From an uncultured Prevotellaceae bacterium (GTDB lineage: Bacteria > Bacteroidota > Bacteroidia > Bacteroidales > Bacteroidaceae), in NCBI GenBank assembly GCA_946534585.1, contig CAMNCV010000070.1:1-64000 (forward strand): DNA of 64,000 nucleotides, written 5' to 3'. How positions within the stretch are numbered: the first letter of the stretch is position 1; each line of letters starts with the position of its first letter. This document shows, one piece after another, positions 40,216 to 49,266 of this stretch. The position numbers and the translations under genes were made by a program. The notes under the pieces were generated by a model that worked only from the letters and a program-made list of their open reading frames with translations, was not told where the DNA came from and ran no database searches.

Positions 40216-42897
40216 ATGAAGATTGATACAAGATATACATCAGGTATGATACAGACAGCAAGCCGTCGGGCGATGACGCTTGCCTTGATACTGCTTTTGC
40301 AGTTGGCATACTGCAGTGTGCGTATCTGCGCTCAGGATAAGATAATCAACCCTGAGGTGTCTTATGCCTCGCAGGTTAAGATATACAACGTAGGGGCATT
40401 GCGCGTCAGTGGCGTTGAAGATTATGAAGACTATATGCTCACCAGCATATCCGGCCTATCGGTAGGTCAGCGTGTCAGCGTGCCTGGCAATGAGATTACC
40501 GATGCCGTCAGGCGCTACTGGAAGCATGGCTTGTTCTCCGATGTGAAGATTGCGGCAGACTCTATCGTTGGTGATTCCATATATCTGCATATCTATCTTA
40601 AGACACGTCCGCGAGTCAGTGAAATCAACTACTACGGTATTACAAAGAAGGCTGAGCGCGAGGATATGGAGCAGAAGCTCGGCTTGCTCAAAGGGTCGCA
40701 GATTACTCCGAATATGCTTGCTCGCGCAAAGACATTGGCTGAGCGCTATTTTGCAGACAAGGGCTTTAAGAATGCAGAGATAAACATACGTCAGCGTGAC
40801 GACGTGAACGAGAAGAACCACGTCATTCTTGATGTCGAGATAGACAAGAAACTGAAGTCTAAGGTTCGAAATATCTACATCACGGGTAATGAGGAAATCT
40901 CAGAGTCAATGCTGAAGGGCGGACTTATAAAGAAAGGTGCGCTGAAGAAATTGCACGAAGGAGGAAAGTTCCGCTCATGGTTCAAGAGTTCTAAGTTTAC
41001 TCCAGAGAAATATAAGGAAGACAAGCAGAACCTTATCACATGGTATAACGAGCAAGGCTACCGCGATGCAGCATTGCTTGCTGACAGCGTAGTAAACGTG
41101 GATGACAAGCATGTTGATGTGTATTTCAAAATCAATGAGGGTCAAAAGTACTATATTCGCAATATAACATGGGCTGGCAATACCGTATATAATACGGAGT
41201 ACCTCTCACGTATGCTTGCTATGCAGAAGGGTGATGTGTATAACCAGACGTTGTTGAAAAAGCGCTTGAGCGAGGATGACGATGCCGTGGGTAATGCCTA
41301 TTGGAACAATGGCTATCTCTTCTATCAGCTCGACCCCGTAGAAGTAAACGTTGATGGCGACAGCATAGACCTTGAGATGCGCATAATGGAAGGCCCGCAG
41401 GCTCATATCTCTCATGTGCGTATAACTGGTAACAACCGACTGTACGAGAAGGTAGTACGTCGTGAGTTGCGCACCAAGCCTGGTGACTTGTTCTCAAAGG
41501 ATGCTCTGATGCGTTCTGCACGAGAAATCGCATCCATGGGACACTTCGACCAAGAAAAGGTAAACCCCGATATTAAGCCTAACGGCGATGACGGCACGGT
41601 AGATATCAACTGGAATTTGGAGCAGAAGTCAAACGACCAGGTTGAGTTCTCACTCGGTTGGGGACAGACGGGTGTGATAGGAAAGATAGGCTTGAAGTTG
41701 AATAACTTCTCAATGGCTAATCTCTTCAATCGCAATAAAGAGCACCGTGGCATCATGCCTATAGGCGATGGTGAGCAACTTGGCATCAGCGCACAGACCA
41801 ATGGTACGTATTACCAGTCATATAATCTGTCATACGCTACAGGTTGGTTCGGTGGCAAGCGACCGATACAGTTCAGCGTAGGTGTGTTCTATTCAAAGCA
41901 GACCGATGTGAATTCAAACTACTACAACACTGCCTGGCGTAACAACTATTATAGTTACCTTGGCCAATTTGGCACTTCAAGCAATACTGTGAATGTAGAG
42001 AATTACTATGACCCTGATAAGTATGTACGTTTGCTCGGTGGTTCAATAGGATGGGGTAAGCGCCTGCGCTGGCCTGACGACTACTTTCAGTTGTCGGTAA
42101 GCCTTGCCTATACTCGCTATATGCTGAAGAACTGGAGTTATTTCCTCGTAAGCACGGGTAACTGTAATAACCTCAACTTCAATATCGCGCTGACACGTTC
42201 GTCAACAGATAACCCATACTTCCCACGTACAGGTTCGGAGTTTGAACTGTCACTCAGTATTACACCGCCATGGTCGGTGCTTGACGGAAAGGACTATGGA
42301 GTACTTGCACAGTCTTCCTATTACGGAACTGATAGATATCGCTCGGAGCAGCAGGAAAAATATCGCTGGATTGAATATCATAAGTGGAAGTTCAAGTCAA
42401 AGACATATACTGCGCTCAGCAGTGGCAACAAATGCTTCGTGTTGATGACGCGTGCTGAGTTTGGTATTCTCGGACATTACAACAAGGACAAGAGATCACC
42501 GTTTGAAACCTTCTATATGGGTGGTGATGGTATGTCAGGATATTCAAGCAGCTATGCCGAGGAAACCATCGGACTGCGTGGTTATGAGAATGGCTCACTG
42601 ACGCCAAGCGGATATGAAGGCTATGCCTATGACCGTTTTGCTATGGAGCTTCGCTATCCGTTTATGTTGGGTAATACCACAATCTATGGTCTGGGCTTCG
42701 TGGAAGCTGGTAATGCATGGAACGACGTAAAGAAGTTTAACCCATTCGATATGAAACGCTCTGCAGGTTTTGGCATCCGCATCTTCCTGCCGATGGTAGG
42801 ACTTATGGGACTTGACTGGGCTTACGGCTTCGATAAGACGATAGGGGGAAGCAAGGGTGGCAGCAACTTCCACTTCATCCTCGGACAGGAGTTCTAA
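40216..42897 (+). CDS. bamA: BamA outer membrane protein assembly factor
   Basis: The 893-residue product has a signal segment (about 15-40), five POTRA-like repeats (about 55-480; for example VSEINYYGITKKAERE, KVRNIYITGNEEIS, YYIRNITWAGNTVYNTEYLSRML, ISHVRITGNNRLYEKVVRRELRTKPGDLF) and a C-terminal Bac_surface_Ag barrel (about 500-893) that includes the conserved GLRGYENGSLTP loop and ends FHFILGQEF. It inserts beta-barrel proteins into the outer membrane. The upstream uppS gene and the three downstream skp genes form a single envelope operon. Length is typical for Bacteroidetes BamA. Confidence 0.96.
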   Translation: MKIDTRYTSGMIQTASRRAMTLALILLLQLAYCSVRICAQDKIINPEVSYASQVKIYNVGALRVSGVEDYEDYMLTSISGLSVGQRVSVPGNEITDAVRRYWKHGLFSDVKIAADSIVGDSIYLHIYLKTRPRVSEINYYGITKKAEREDMEQKLGLLKGSQITPNMLARAKTLAERYFADKGFKNAEINIRQRDDVNEKNHVILDVEIDKKLKSKVRNIYITGNEEISESMLKGGLIKKGALKKLHEGGKFRSWFKSSKFTPEKYKEDKQNLITWYNEQGYRDAALLADSVVNVDDKHVDVYFKINEGQKYYIRNITWAGNTVYNTEYLSRMLAMQKGDVYNQTLLKKRLSEDDDAVGNAYWNNGYLFYQLDPVEVNVDGDSIDLEMRIMEGPQAHISHVRITGNNRLYEKVVRRELRTKPGDLFSKDALMRSAREIASMGHFDQEKVNPDIKPNGDDGTVDINWNLEQKSNDQVEFSLGWGQTGVIGKIGLKLNNFSMANLFNRNKEHRGIMPIGDGEQLGISAQTNGTYYQSYNLSYATGWFGGKRPIQFSVGVFYSKQTDVNSNYYNTAWRNNYYSYLGQFGTSSNTVNVENYYDPDKYVRLLGGSIGWGKRLRWPDDYFQLSVSLAYTRYMLKNWSYFLVSTGNCNNLNFNIALTRSSTDNPYFPRTGSEFELSLSITPPWSVLDGKDYGVLAQSSYYGTDRYRSEQQEKYRWIEYHKWKFKSKTYTALSSGNKCFVLMTRAEFGILGHYNKDKRSPFETFYMGGDGMSGYSSSYAEETIGLRGYENGSLTPSGYEGYAYDRFAMELRYPFMLGNTTIYGLGFVEAGNAWNDVKKFNPFDMKRSAGFGIRIFLPMVGLMGLDWAYGFDKTIGGSKGGSNFHFILGQEF

Positions 42898-43014
42898 TCC
42901 GCACTCCACGCATTGATTAGGGAAAATCCTCTACAAAGTAGGGATTTACTTCTTGCGCATAAACATAAAAATATATACTTTCGCATCGTTAAACCAATAA
43001 AACGAAGAAGTGTT

Positions 43015-43521
43015 ATGAAGAAGATTATCATCGTAGCCATCATGGCAGTAGTGGCTGTTGCAGCCAATGCGCAGAAGTATGCGCTGATAGATATGGAGTA
43101 CATATTAAAGAATATACCAGCCTATGAGCGTGCTAATGAGCAACTTGCTCAGGTAAGCAAACGCTGGCAAGCAGAGGTGGAAGCACTGACCACCGAGGCT
43201 TCTACTATGTATAAAAACTATCAGAATGAAGTAGTATTCTTGTCGCAGGAACAAAAGCAAGCCAAGCAGGATGCTATCATGCAGAAGGAAAAAGAGGCTG
43301 CAGACTTGAAAAAGAAGTATTTCGGACCAGAAGGTGAACTGTTCAAGAAGCGTGAGAGCCTGATGTCGCCGATACAGGACGAGATATACAATGCGGTGAA
43401 GGAAGTGTCAGAGTTGCGTGGCTATCAGTTGGTACTCGACCGCGCCAGCGACAATGGCATTATTTTTGCATCACCAAAGATAGACATATCTAATGAGGTA
43501 CTCGGCAAACTGGGATACTGA
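43015..43521 (+). CDS. skp: Skp/OmpH periplasmic chaperone 1
   Basis: ATG 43015 gives MKKIIIVAIMAVVAVAANAQ, a signal peptide; the open frame from 42913 adds unlikely residues across a possible promoter (TACTTTCG at 42976-42983). The 168-residue product starts YALIDMEYILKNIPAYERANEQL after cleavage and continues as a long charged coiled coil (about 40-125), the Skp prefoldin-like tentacle, ending VLDRASDNGIIFASPKIDIS. It holds unfolded outer membrane proteins in the periplasm for BamA, encoded just upstream. It is the first of three tandem paralogues. Confidence 0.9.
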   Translation: MKKIIIVAIMAVVAVAANAQKYALIDMEYILKNIPAYERANEQLAQVSKRWQAEVEALTTEASTMYKNYQNEVVFLSQEQKQAKQDAIMQKEKEAADLKKKYFGPEGELFKKRESLMSPIQDEIYNAVKEVSELRGYQLVLDRASDNGIIFASPKIDISNEVLGKLGY

Positions 43522-43524
43522 TCA

Positions 43525-43578
43525 ATTCATAATGCATAATTCATAATGCATAATTTATAATTCATAATTTATAATTGT
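43525..43578. repeat. AT-rich tandem repeat between skp genes
   Basis: Copies of AATTCATAATGCATAATTTATAATTCATAAT-type words begin 3 nt after the skp1 stop codon. It is the complement of the word that makes up the tract at 28859-28961. Confidence 0.75.
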
Positions 43579-43624
43579 AATATTAGTAGTATATAATAAA
43601 ACCAAAAACAATAAAACAAAAGAA

Positions 43625-44125
43625 ATGAAAAAGACTATCATTGCACTCGTTGCAACATTCACTATGGCACTGGGTGCCAATGCTCAGAAGTTCGGACACG
43701 TTGACGTACAGGCTATCATGCAGAGCCTTCCTGAAGTAACAAAGGCAAATGGCGAGCTGCAGGCTCAGGCACAGCAGTATGACAATGACCTCAAGGCTAT
43801 GCAGGAGGAAATACAGCGCAAGGCAGAAGAGTATGAAAAGAACAAGGCTACCATGAGCGCTACGCAGCAGCAGCAGACAGAGGCTGACCTTCAGGCTATG
43901 TATCAGAAGATGCAGGAGGCTTATCAGCAGAACCAGCAGGAGATGCAGAAGAAGCAGCAGGAACTGCTTGAACCTATACAGAAGAAGGTTGTCACTGCAA
44001 TAGAGAATGTAGGTAAGGCTGGCAACTACACACACATCGCTCAGACAGGTGCATTCCTGTATATGGGTTCTGACGTAAAGGATGTGACAGCTGACGTGAA
44101 GGCTGAGCTCAATAAATTGAAGTAA
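43625..44125 (+). CDS. skp: Skp/OmpH periplasmic chaperone 2
   Basis: The 166-residue product has a signal peptide (MKKTIIALVATFTMALGANAQ), then KFGHVDVQAIMQSLPEVTKANGEL, the conserved OmpH opening, and a glutamine-rich coiled coil (about 45-125, QQQQTEADLQAMYQKMQEAYQQNQQEMQKKQQE is the middle part in pieces). The C-terminus IAQTGAFLYMGSDVKDVT matches the OmpH strand. It has more regular heptads and a higher glutamine content than the first copy. It lies 103 nt after skp1, the gap being filled by an AT-rich repeat. Confidence 0.9.
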   Translation: MKKTIIALVATFTMALGANAQKFGHVDVQAIMQSLPEVTKANGELQAQAQQYDNDLKAMQEEIQRKAEEYEKNKATMSATQQQQTEADLQAMYQKMQEAYQQNQQEMQKKQQELLEPIQKKVVTAIENVGKAGNYTHIAQTGAFLYMGSDVKDVTADVKAELNKLK

Positions 44126-44173
44126 AAACTATATGTGGGTAGTGTTAATTCCCACCGTAATGTTTATTTTTGA

Positions 44174-44680
44174 ATGAGAAGAACTATTCTTTCAATAGCA
44201 ATGTTTTTCGCTTGCTGTGCTACAATGATGGCGCAGCAGGCGAAAATCGGTTATTTCTCTTACAACTCAGTGATGCAGGATATGACTGAATACGTCACTG
44301 CTATGCTTGGCGTTGAGGAGCTTCGCAAGCAATATGCGGATGAACTCAAGACGGCAGAGGATGAGTTTAACGAGAAATATGAGATATTCCTCGACCAGCA
44401 GAATATGCTCGATGAAGCCATAAAGCAGAAACGACAGGCTGATCTTCAGGCGTTGTTAGACCGCAATGTGCAGTTTAAGGCCGAGGCTGAGCGACTATTG
44501 AAGCAGGCTGAGCAGGATGCTCTGGCACCAGTAAAGCAACAGTTGAACAAGGCTGTTCAGACCGTAGGATATTCCGGTTCCTATCTTATGATAGTCAACA
44601 CCGACAGTGAGGCTTGTCCATATATTGATGCCTCGAGGGCAGAAGATGTGACGGCTAAGATAAAAGCATACGTGAGGTAA
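44174..44680 (+). CDS. skp: Skp/OmpH periplasmic chaperone 3
   Basis: The 168-residue product has a signal peptide (MRRTILSIAMFFACCATMMAQ) and then KIGYFSYNSVMQDMTEYVTAMLGVEEL, the OmpH-type start, followed by a coiled coil rich in E, Q and A (about 45-120). The end YLMIVNTDSEACPYIDASRAEDVT aligns with the other two copies. It is the most divergent of the three tandem genes. It starts 48 nt after skp2 and ends 12 nt before murI. Three copies suggest specialised client sets or mixed trimers, an inference only. Confidence 0.87.
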   Translation: MRRTILSIAMFFACCATMMAQQAKIGYFSYNSVMQDMTEYVTAMLGVEELRKQYADELKTAEDEFNEKYEIFLDQQNMLDEAIKQKRQADLQALLDRNVQFKAEAERLLKQAEQDALAPVKQQLNKAVQTVGYSGSYLMIVNTDSEACPYIDASRAEDVTAKIKAYVR

Positions 44681-44692
44681 TTCACAATTAAA

Positions 44693-45502
44693 ATGATAGG
44701 CGTATTCGATTCTGGTTACGGCGGACTGACTATCTTGCGCGAACTGCGTCGCAGGCTGCCCGAGCGTGACTTCATATATCTTGGTGATAATGCGCGAGCT
44801 CCATATGGTTCGCGCAGTTTTGACGTAGTATATGAGTTTACTCGCCAGGCTGTAGTGCGTCTTTTTGATATGGGGTGCGACCTCGTCATTCTTGGTTGCA
44901 ATACCGCATCAGCCAAAGCCCTTCGCACTATACAGCAGAAGGACCTGCCACTAATAGCACCCGATAAGCGCGTGCTCGGAGTAATCCGCCCCACGGTAGA
45001 GGTGATAGGTTCGCTGACACAGAGCCGCCATGTAGGCATAGTGGCAACGGAAGGCACCGTACGCTCACGCAGTTACGAACTGGAGATAGCCAAATTCTAT
45101 CCCGACATCACCGTGACGGGGCAAGCCTGTCCTCTCTGGGCGGCAATAGTAGAAGCGGATGAAGCCGAAAGCGACGGAGCATATTACTTCGTAAGCAAGC
45201 GCATCAACCAATTACTTGAGCGTGACCCTGAAATCGATGCCATTATATTGGGATGCACACACTACCCGCTGTTGATGTCAGCCATACGCAAAGCCACGCC
45301 ACAACACATAAAGATAATACCACAAGGAGAATACGTAGCGGCATCGCTTGAAGACTACCTGCACCGACATCCCGAAATGGACGCACGCTGCAGCCGTGGC
45401 GGTACGGTGACTTACTACACCACTGAGTCGCCAGAGCGATTCAAGGAATGTGCCACGGTGTTCCTGCATGAGAACATAGAAGTAAAGCATACAGACCTCT
45501 GA
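44693..45502 (+). CDS. murI: Glutamate racemase
   Basis: The 269-residue product starts MIGVFDSGYGGLTIL, the MurI opening with the catalytic-site DSG. The two catalytic cysteines are in LGCNTASAKAL (about residue 65) and ILGCTHYPLL (about 181), as in Asp/Glu racemases. It makes D-glutamate for peptidoglycan in the cytoplasm. It closes the uppS-bamA-skp operon (12-nt gap after skp3). A 96-nt gap with a small hairpin (GCCAC/GTGGC at 45537-45553) separates it from the next gene. Confidence 0.96.
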   Translation: MIGVFDSGYGGLTILRELRRRLPERDFIYLGDNARAPYGSRSFDVVYEFTRQAVVRLFDMGCDLVILGCNTASAKALRTIQQKDLPLIAPDKRVLGVIRPTVEVIGSLTQSRHVGIVATEGTVRSRSYELEIAKFYPDITVTGQACPLWAAIVEADEAESDGAYYFVSKRINQLLERDPEIDAIILGCTHYPLLMSAIRKATPQHIKIIPQGEYVAASLEDYLHRHPEMDARCSRGGTVTYYTTESPERFKECATVFLHENIEVKHTDL

Positions 45503-45598
45503 CAAAGCAATAAATGCTCCCCACCTGAAACCAAAAGCCACAAACGTCGTGGCAAAGAACAAATAATCATACCAAAAACGACTCAGACAGACAAAATC

Positions 45599-47536
45599 AT
45601 GATGAACGTAATTAACAATATCAGCAACTGGTACTTCAACAAACGTTCGCTACCATACTGGTCAGTACTTGCCATTGACACTATGTGTGTATATGCCGCT
45701 TACGTGTTAAGCATATACTTTGTAATCGGAGGCAATGGCGTAATACAGCATTTCTGGCTCAAGATGGGGTTCATATCGTTGATATGTCTGTTTCATGTCA
45801 TCTTCTTCCGAGTGTTTCACACGTACTCCAATATCATACGTTTCTCTACGTTCCTTGACCTGCGCAACGTGCTTTATGCCTGTGTATGCGCCTGCGGACT
45901 CGCCATGTTGGTGCGCATAGTGTGCTACGAAGGACTGCACCCCGACTTCCCCACGCTGCGCACCATAGCCACAGCCTGTGCCTTGGGAGTCATAAGCATG
46001 TGTAGCTGGCGTATAATGATTAAGACGATATATGAAGCCTATATCCGAAACCGCAATGCAAAGCCCACCTTCATATATGGTGCTCGCGAGGGAGCCGTGA
46101 GCCTTGTGAAAAGCATACGTAGTCAGTATAATTCCCAGTACTATATAAAGGGTTTGATATCGCCTGATGAAGACAGGACAAATACCTATGTTGCCGGTGT
46201 TCCCGTATATAAAGACGACCACAAACTACTCAGCGTATTGATAGAAAATAAGGTGAAGAACATACTCGTTTCGCCACTCTACATAGATGAGTTCCGCAAT
46301 AACGACTGTCTGATAAACAAACTGACAGATGCAGGCATACGCATCTACATGCCTCGCAGCGATTACGAATGGGACCGTCGTCAGTCGCTCGAACCTTCAA
46401 TGCTCCATAAGGTAAGCATTGAAGACCTTCTGCCGCGAGAAAAGATAGAGGTTGACATGGACGAGATAAGTCGCCAGCTGACAGGCAAGCGCATCATGAT
46501 AACAGGTGCTGCCGGCAGTATAGGCAGCGAGATGGTCAGGCAGGTTGCACAGTTTAATCCTTCCGAAATGGTGCTCGTTGACCAGGCAGAGACCCCCATG
46601 CACGAGATAAGGCTCTACATGGTGAGAAAACACCCCGAGGTAAAAGCCCACACCATAGTTACGAGCATCACCAATGCAGGGCGCATGGAGCAGTTGTTTG
46701 CAGAATATAAACCAGAATATGTGTTCCACGCAGCAGCCTACAAGCACGTGCCCATGATGGAGGACAATCCCTCGGAGGCAGTACAGAACAATATCTATGG
46801 CACGCGTGTGATTGCCGACCTGGCGGTAAAATACGGCACGCGTAAGTTTGTTATGATATCTACCGACAAAGCCGTAAATCCCACCAACGTTATGGGATGT
46901 TCAAAACGAATATGTGAGATATACTGCCAGTCGCTAAACGCAGAGCTCAGCAAGCCTGACACCACAATCAAGCAAGCTGACGGCACGGCAGCCGTGACGC
47001 AGTTCGTAACCACCCGTTTCGGTAATGTGCTTGGCTCAAATGGTTCGGTTATACCGATATTCAAAAAGCAGATAGAAAACGGAGGTCCCGTAACGGTGAC
47101 CCACCCTGACATCATACGCTACTTCATGCTGATACCCGAAGCCTGCAAACTGGTGCTTGAGGCAGGCACCGTAGGCAAGGGAGGCGAGATATTCGTGTTT
47201 GACATGGGTAAGCCTGTAAAGATAGCCGACCTGGCAAAGCGTATGATATCACTGTCGAATGCGACGGGGATAGAGATAAAATACACCGGACTGCGTGATG
47301 GCGAGAAGTTATATGAGGAAGTGCTGAGCGATGACGAGACCACTCTGCCCACGCAGCATCCGAAGATACGTGTGGCCAAGGTGCGCGAATATGCTTATTC
47401 CGAAGCCCTTGCCAATGAGGAAAGACTGTATGAGGTGAGCCGTCTGGGCGACGATATGCAGACCGTCAGGGTGATGAAAGAGATAGTACCCGAATACAAA
47501 TCTCGCCACTCTAAGTATGAGAAACTTGATGTGTGA
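45599..47536 (+). CDS. Membrane-bound UDP-sugar 4,6-dehydratase/epimerase (CapD/WbpM-like)
   Basis: The 645-residue product has four or five N-terminal helices (about 18-130), a first Rossmann-like region with PTFIYGAREGAVSLVKSI (about 155) and a second SDR domain (about 295-600) with MITGAAGSIGSEMVRQ and the active-site text ISTDKAVNPTNVMGCSKR. The T-D-K/S-x-x-M-x-x-x-K arrangement is typical of WbpM/PglF/CapD-type UDP-GlcNAc 4,6-dehydratases, which make precursors of bacillosamine, QuiNAc or FucNAc for surface glycans. Either ATG at 45599 or 45602 may be used. It is monocistronic, with a strong terminator at 47582-47643. Substrate is inferred from the family. Confidence 0.9.
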   Translation: MMNVINNISNWYFNKRSLPYWSVLAIDTMCVYAAYVLSIYFVIGGNGVIQHFWLKMGFISLICLFHVIFFRVFHTYSNIIRFSTFLDLRNVLYACVCACGLAMLVRIVCYEGLHPDFPTLRTIATACALGVISMCSWRIMIKTIYEAYIRNRNAKPTFIYGAREGAVSLVKSIRSQYNSQYYIKGLISPDEDRTNTYVAGVPVYKDDHKLLSVLIENKVKNILVSPLYIDEFRNNDCLINKLTDAGIRIYMPRSDYEWDRRQSLEPSMLHKVSIEDLLPREKIEVDMDEISRQLTGKRIMITGAAGSIGSEMVRQVAQFNPSEMVLVDQAETPMHEIRLYMVRKHPEVKAHTIVTSITNAGRMEQLFAEYKPEYVFHAAAYKHVPMMEDNPSEAVQNNIYGTRVIADLAVKYGTRKFVMISTDKAVNPTNVMGCSKRICEIYCQSLNAELSKPDTTIKQADGTAAVTQFVTTRFGNVLGSNGSVIPIFKKQIENGGPVTVTHPDIIRYFMLIPEACKLVLEAGTVGKGGEIFVFDMGKPVKIADLAKRMISLSNATGIEIKYTGLRDGEKLYEEVLSDDETTLPTQHPKIRVAKVREYAYSEALANEERLYEVSRLGDDMQTVRVMKEIVPEYKSRHSKYEKLDV

Positions 47537-47581
47537 ACCCACCTTAAGAATAATAACCTGATATAATAGGCTATATAATAC

Positions 47582-47643
47582 AAAAAGTATGATTACCATT
47601 CGGCTGCCATCACTGCAGCCAGCGGTAATCATACTTTTTTTTT
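47582..47643. terminator. Bidirectional terminator between convergent genes
   Basis: AAAAAGTATGATTACC (47582-47597) pairs with GGTAATCATACTTTTT (47624-47639), with inner GGCTG/CAGCC pairs and T-runs on both strands. It serves the CapD-like gene and the convergent malate dehydrogenase gene. Confidence 0.92.
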
Positions 47644-47697
47644 GTATCTGAACAGAGGGTCATTCACCCCTGCAATCCTTCAGATTTCTAATTCTGA

Positions 47698-48684
47698 TTA
47701 AAGGTTTGGATTCAGAGACTTCCAGTCCTCAACGGCTGGTATGATGCCGAGAGAGATAATCTCGTCGCGCATCTTCTGCAGGTGTTCGTAAGAAGCCTTC
47801 AGTGCAGCAATCTCGTCAGCAGTGCCAACAGGCTTAGTGAAGCTTACGCCCTCAGCGTCGATAGTGGTAGGCATAGCCATCATCACGTTCTGGTATTCAT
47901 CGTTGTTAACGAAGCAACCAGCAGGCAGAGTGAACTTCTTTCCGCCCATAGCAGCCTCAATCATCTTCACGGCCTGATATGCTGGGCTCTGGAATGAAGA
48001 ACGACCACGGAGCTTGATGATGTTAGAGCCGCCCTGTATGGTGTTGTGCTTAATCTCAGCCCAACGCTCGGCAGAGAGAGGCAGGTCAGCAAGAGCCTTG
48101 CCGTCAACCTTAACCTGAGAAGCGAATACGGCCATCTGCTCGCCGTGACCACCGTAGGTGTGAGCGCCTGTTACCTTATCCTGCTGTACGTTGAACTCCT
48201 GAGCCAGCTGCTGCTGCAGACGTGTAGAGTCGAGGGCAGCGAGAGAAGTGAGCTGGTTAGGCTTCAGACCAGAGTGGATAAGAGCGGTGAGAGCGGTAAC
48301 GTCAGCAGGGTTGAAGATAACGACCACGTGCTTAACGTCAGGGCAGTACTGCTTGATGAAATCACCGAACTCGGCAGCAATCTTGCAGTTACCCTTCAGC
48401 AGATCCTCACGTGTCATGCCATCCTTACGTGGAGCACCACCTGAAGAAATGATATACTTAGCGCCAGTGAAAGCCGTCTTAGGATCAGTTGTCCATGTTA
48501 TGTTAGCTCCAGGGAATGCGCAGTGCGCCATCTCGTCAGCAACACCGTGAACACCAGGCTCGAAGATGTCGTAGAGACAAATGTTAGGAGTCAGACCCAG
48601 CATGAGGGCTGACTGCACCATGTTAGAACCAATCATACCGCCTGCACCGACGATAGTAAGTTTTTCGTTTGTTAAAAATTCCAT
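47698..48684 (-). CDS. mdh: Malate dehydrogenase
   Basis: The 328-residue product is an LDH/MDH-fold enzyme: NAD-binding GAGGMIGSN (about 13-21), the substrate-loop region SSGGAPRKDGMTREDLLKGN with the catalytic-loop arginines, NPADV, and the active histidine in GAHTYGGHGEQMAVF. The diverged sequence is the one usual for Bacteroidetes malate dehydrogenases, which work in the reductive branch from oxaloacetate to fumarate and succinate. Arginine in the loop (PRKDGMTR) fits malate/oxaloacetate rather than lactate. It is a single gene with a promoter at 48785-48792 and a bidirectional terminator behind it. Confidence 0.9.
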   Translation of the reverse strand: MEFLTNEKLTIVGAGGMIGSNMVQSALMLGLTPNICLYDIFEPGVHGVADEMAHCAFPGANITWTTDPKTAFTGAKYIISSGGAPRKDGMTREDLLKGNCKIAAEFGDFIKQYCPDVKHVVVIFNPADVTALTALIHSGLKPNQLTSLAALDSTRLQQQLAQEFNVQQDKVTGAHTYGGHGEQMAVFASQVKVDGKALADLPLSAERWAEIKHNTIQGGSNIIKLRGRSSFQSPAYQAVKMIEAAMGGKKFTLPAGCFVNNDEYQNVMMAMPTTIDAEGVSFTKPVGTADEIAALKASYEHLQKMRDEIISLGIIPAVEDWKSLNPNL

Positions 48685-48784
48685 TTCTTTTATCCTTATA
48701 ATTAAGTTGTACTTTTTACCTTTTGTGTTTTCGAGTGCAGCAGTTCGGCGGATGTCATATCCTTCGAATGCTAACTTTCGGGTG

Positions 48785-48792
48785 CAAAGTTA
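48785..48792 (-). promoter_or_regulatory. -7 box for mdh
   Basis: The minus strand reads TAACTTTG, 101 nt before the mdh ATG. Confidence 0.65.
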
Positions 48793-48934
48793 CAAAAAAA
48801 AAACGAGAAAGCCATTTGCCTTTTCGTTTTTTTTGCTTATTGTTTGTTAAAATGGAATTGATTGCAAAGTCTATGTTGCGTTTTGAATTATACCTCTCAT
48901 TTGTGCCATGATATGTCGGTGTAATCAAAGCGTT

Positions 48935-49041
48935 GCAATCGCTATCATATTACCATGTAAAAGCTATGCGATTACAGTGTAATCAGATAGCTTTTACACG
49001 GTAATCGCATAGCTTTTACGACGTAATCAGATAGCTTTTGC
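48935..49041. repeat. Palindromic repeat array D, five 19-bp units
   Basis: Units start at 48935, 48957, 48979, 49001 and 49023 (22-bp period). Both orientations occur: GTAAAAGCTATGCGATTAC at 48957 is the exact complement of GTAATCGCATAGCTTTTAC at 49001. A degraded sixth unit may precede at 48921. The array fills much of the 582-bp divergent gap mdh-proA, which holds no gene. Confidence 0.9.
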
Positions 49042-49213
49042 GAAACTACTGATAATCAACGTATTATCTTATTGCTATTTTGGCGTAATTGCAGGATTGA
49101 GTTTTGTGTTCTTTTGAGTGAAAATAAAAACCAAAGTGGGGCAAAAAATGAGTTGAGTCACCAGCTGACAGACTTTCTAATTAGTGCCAATGCCTTACTT
49201 TTCTGTCTGTAAA

Positions 49214-49245
49214 TTTGGCGAAAGCGTATTTTTTTCGTAATTTTG
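49214..49245 (+). promoter_or_regulatory. Promoter of proA-murF
   Basis: TTTG at 49214-49217, 20-nt spacer, TAATTTTG at 49238-49245. It overlaps the upstream TTG alternative at 49243 and so fixes the proA start at the ATG 49267. Confidence 0.8.
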
Positions 49246-49266
49246 CATACAGAAAACGAAACAGCA

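Noticed and set aside
42976..42983. TACTTTCG as the promoter of the skp genes
   Set aside because: It deviates from TAnnTTTG at one position and the genes may be read from the bamA transcript; noted only as possible in the skp1 entry.
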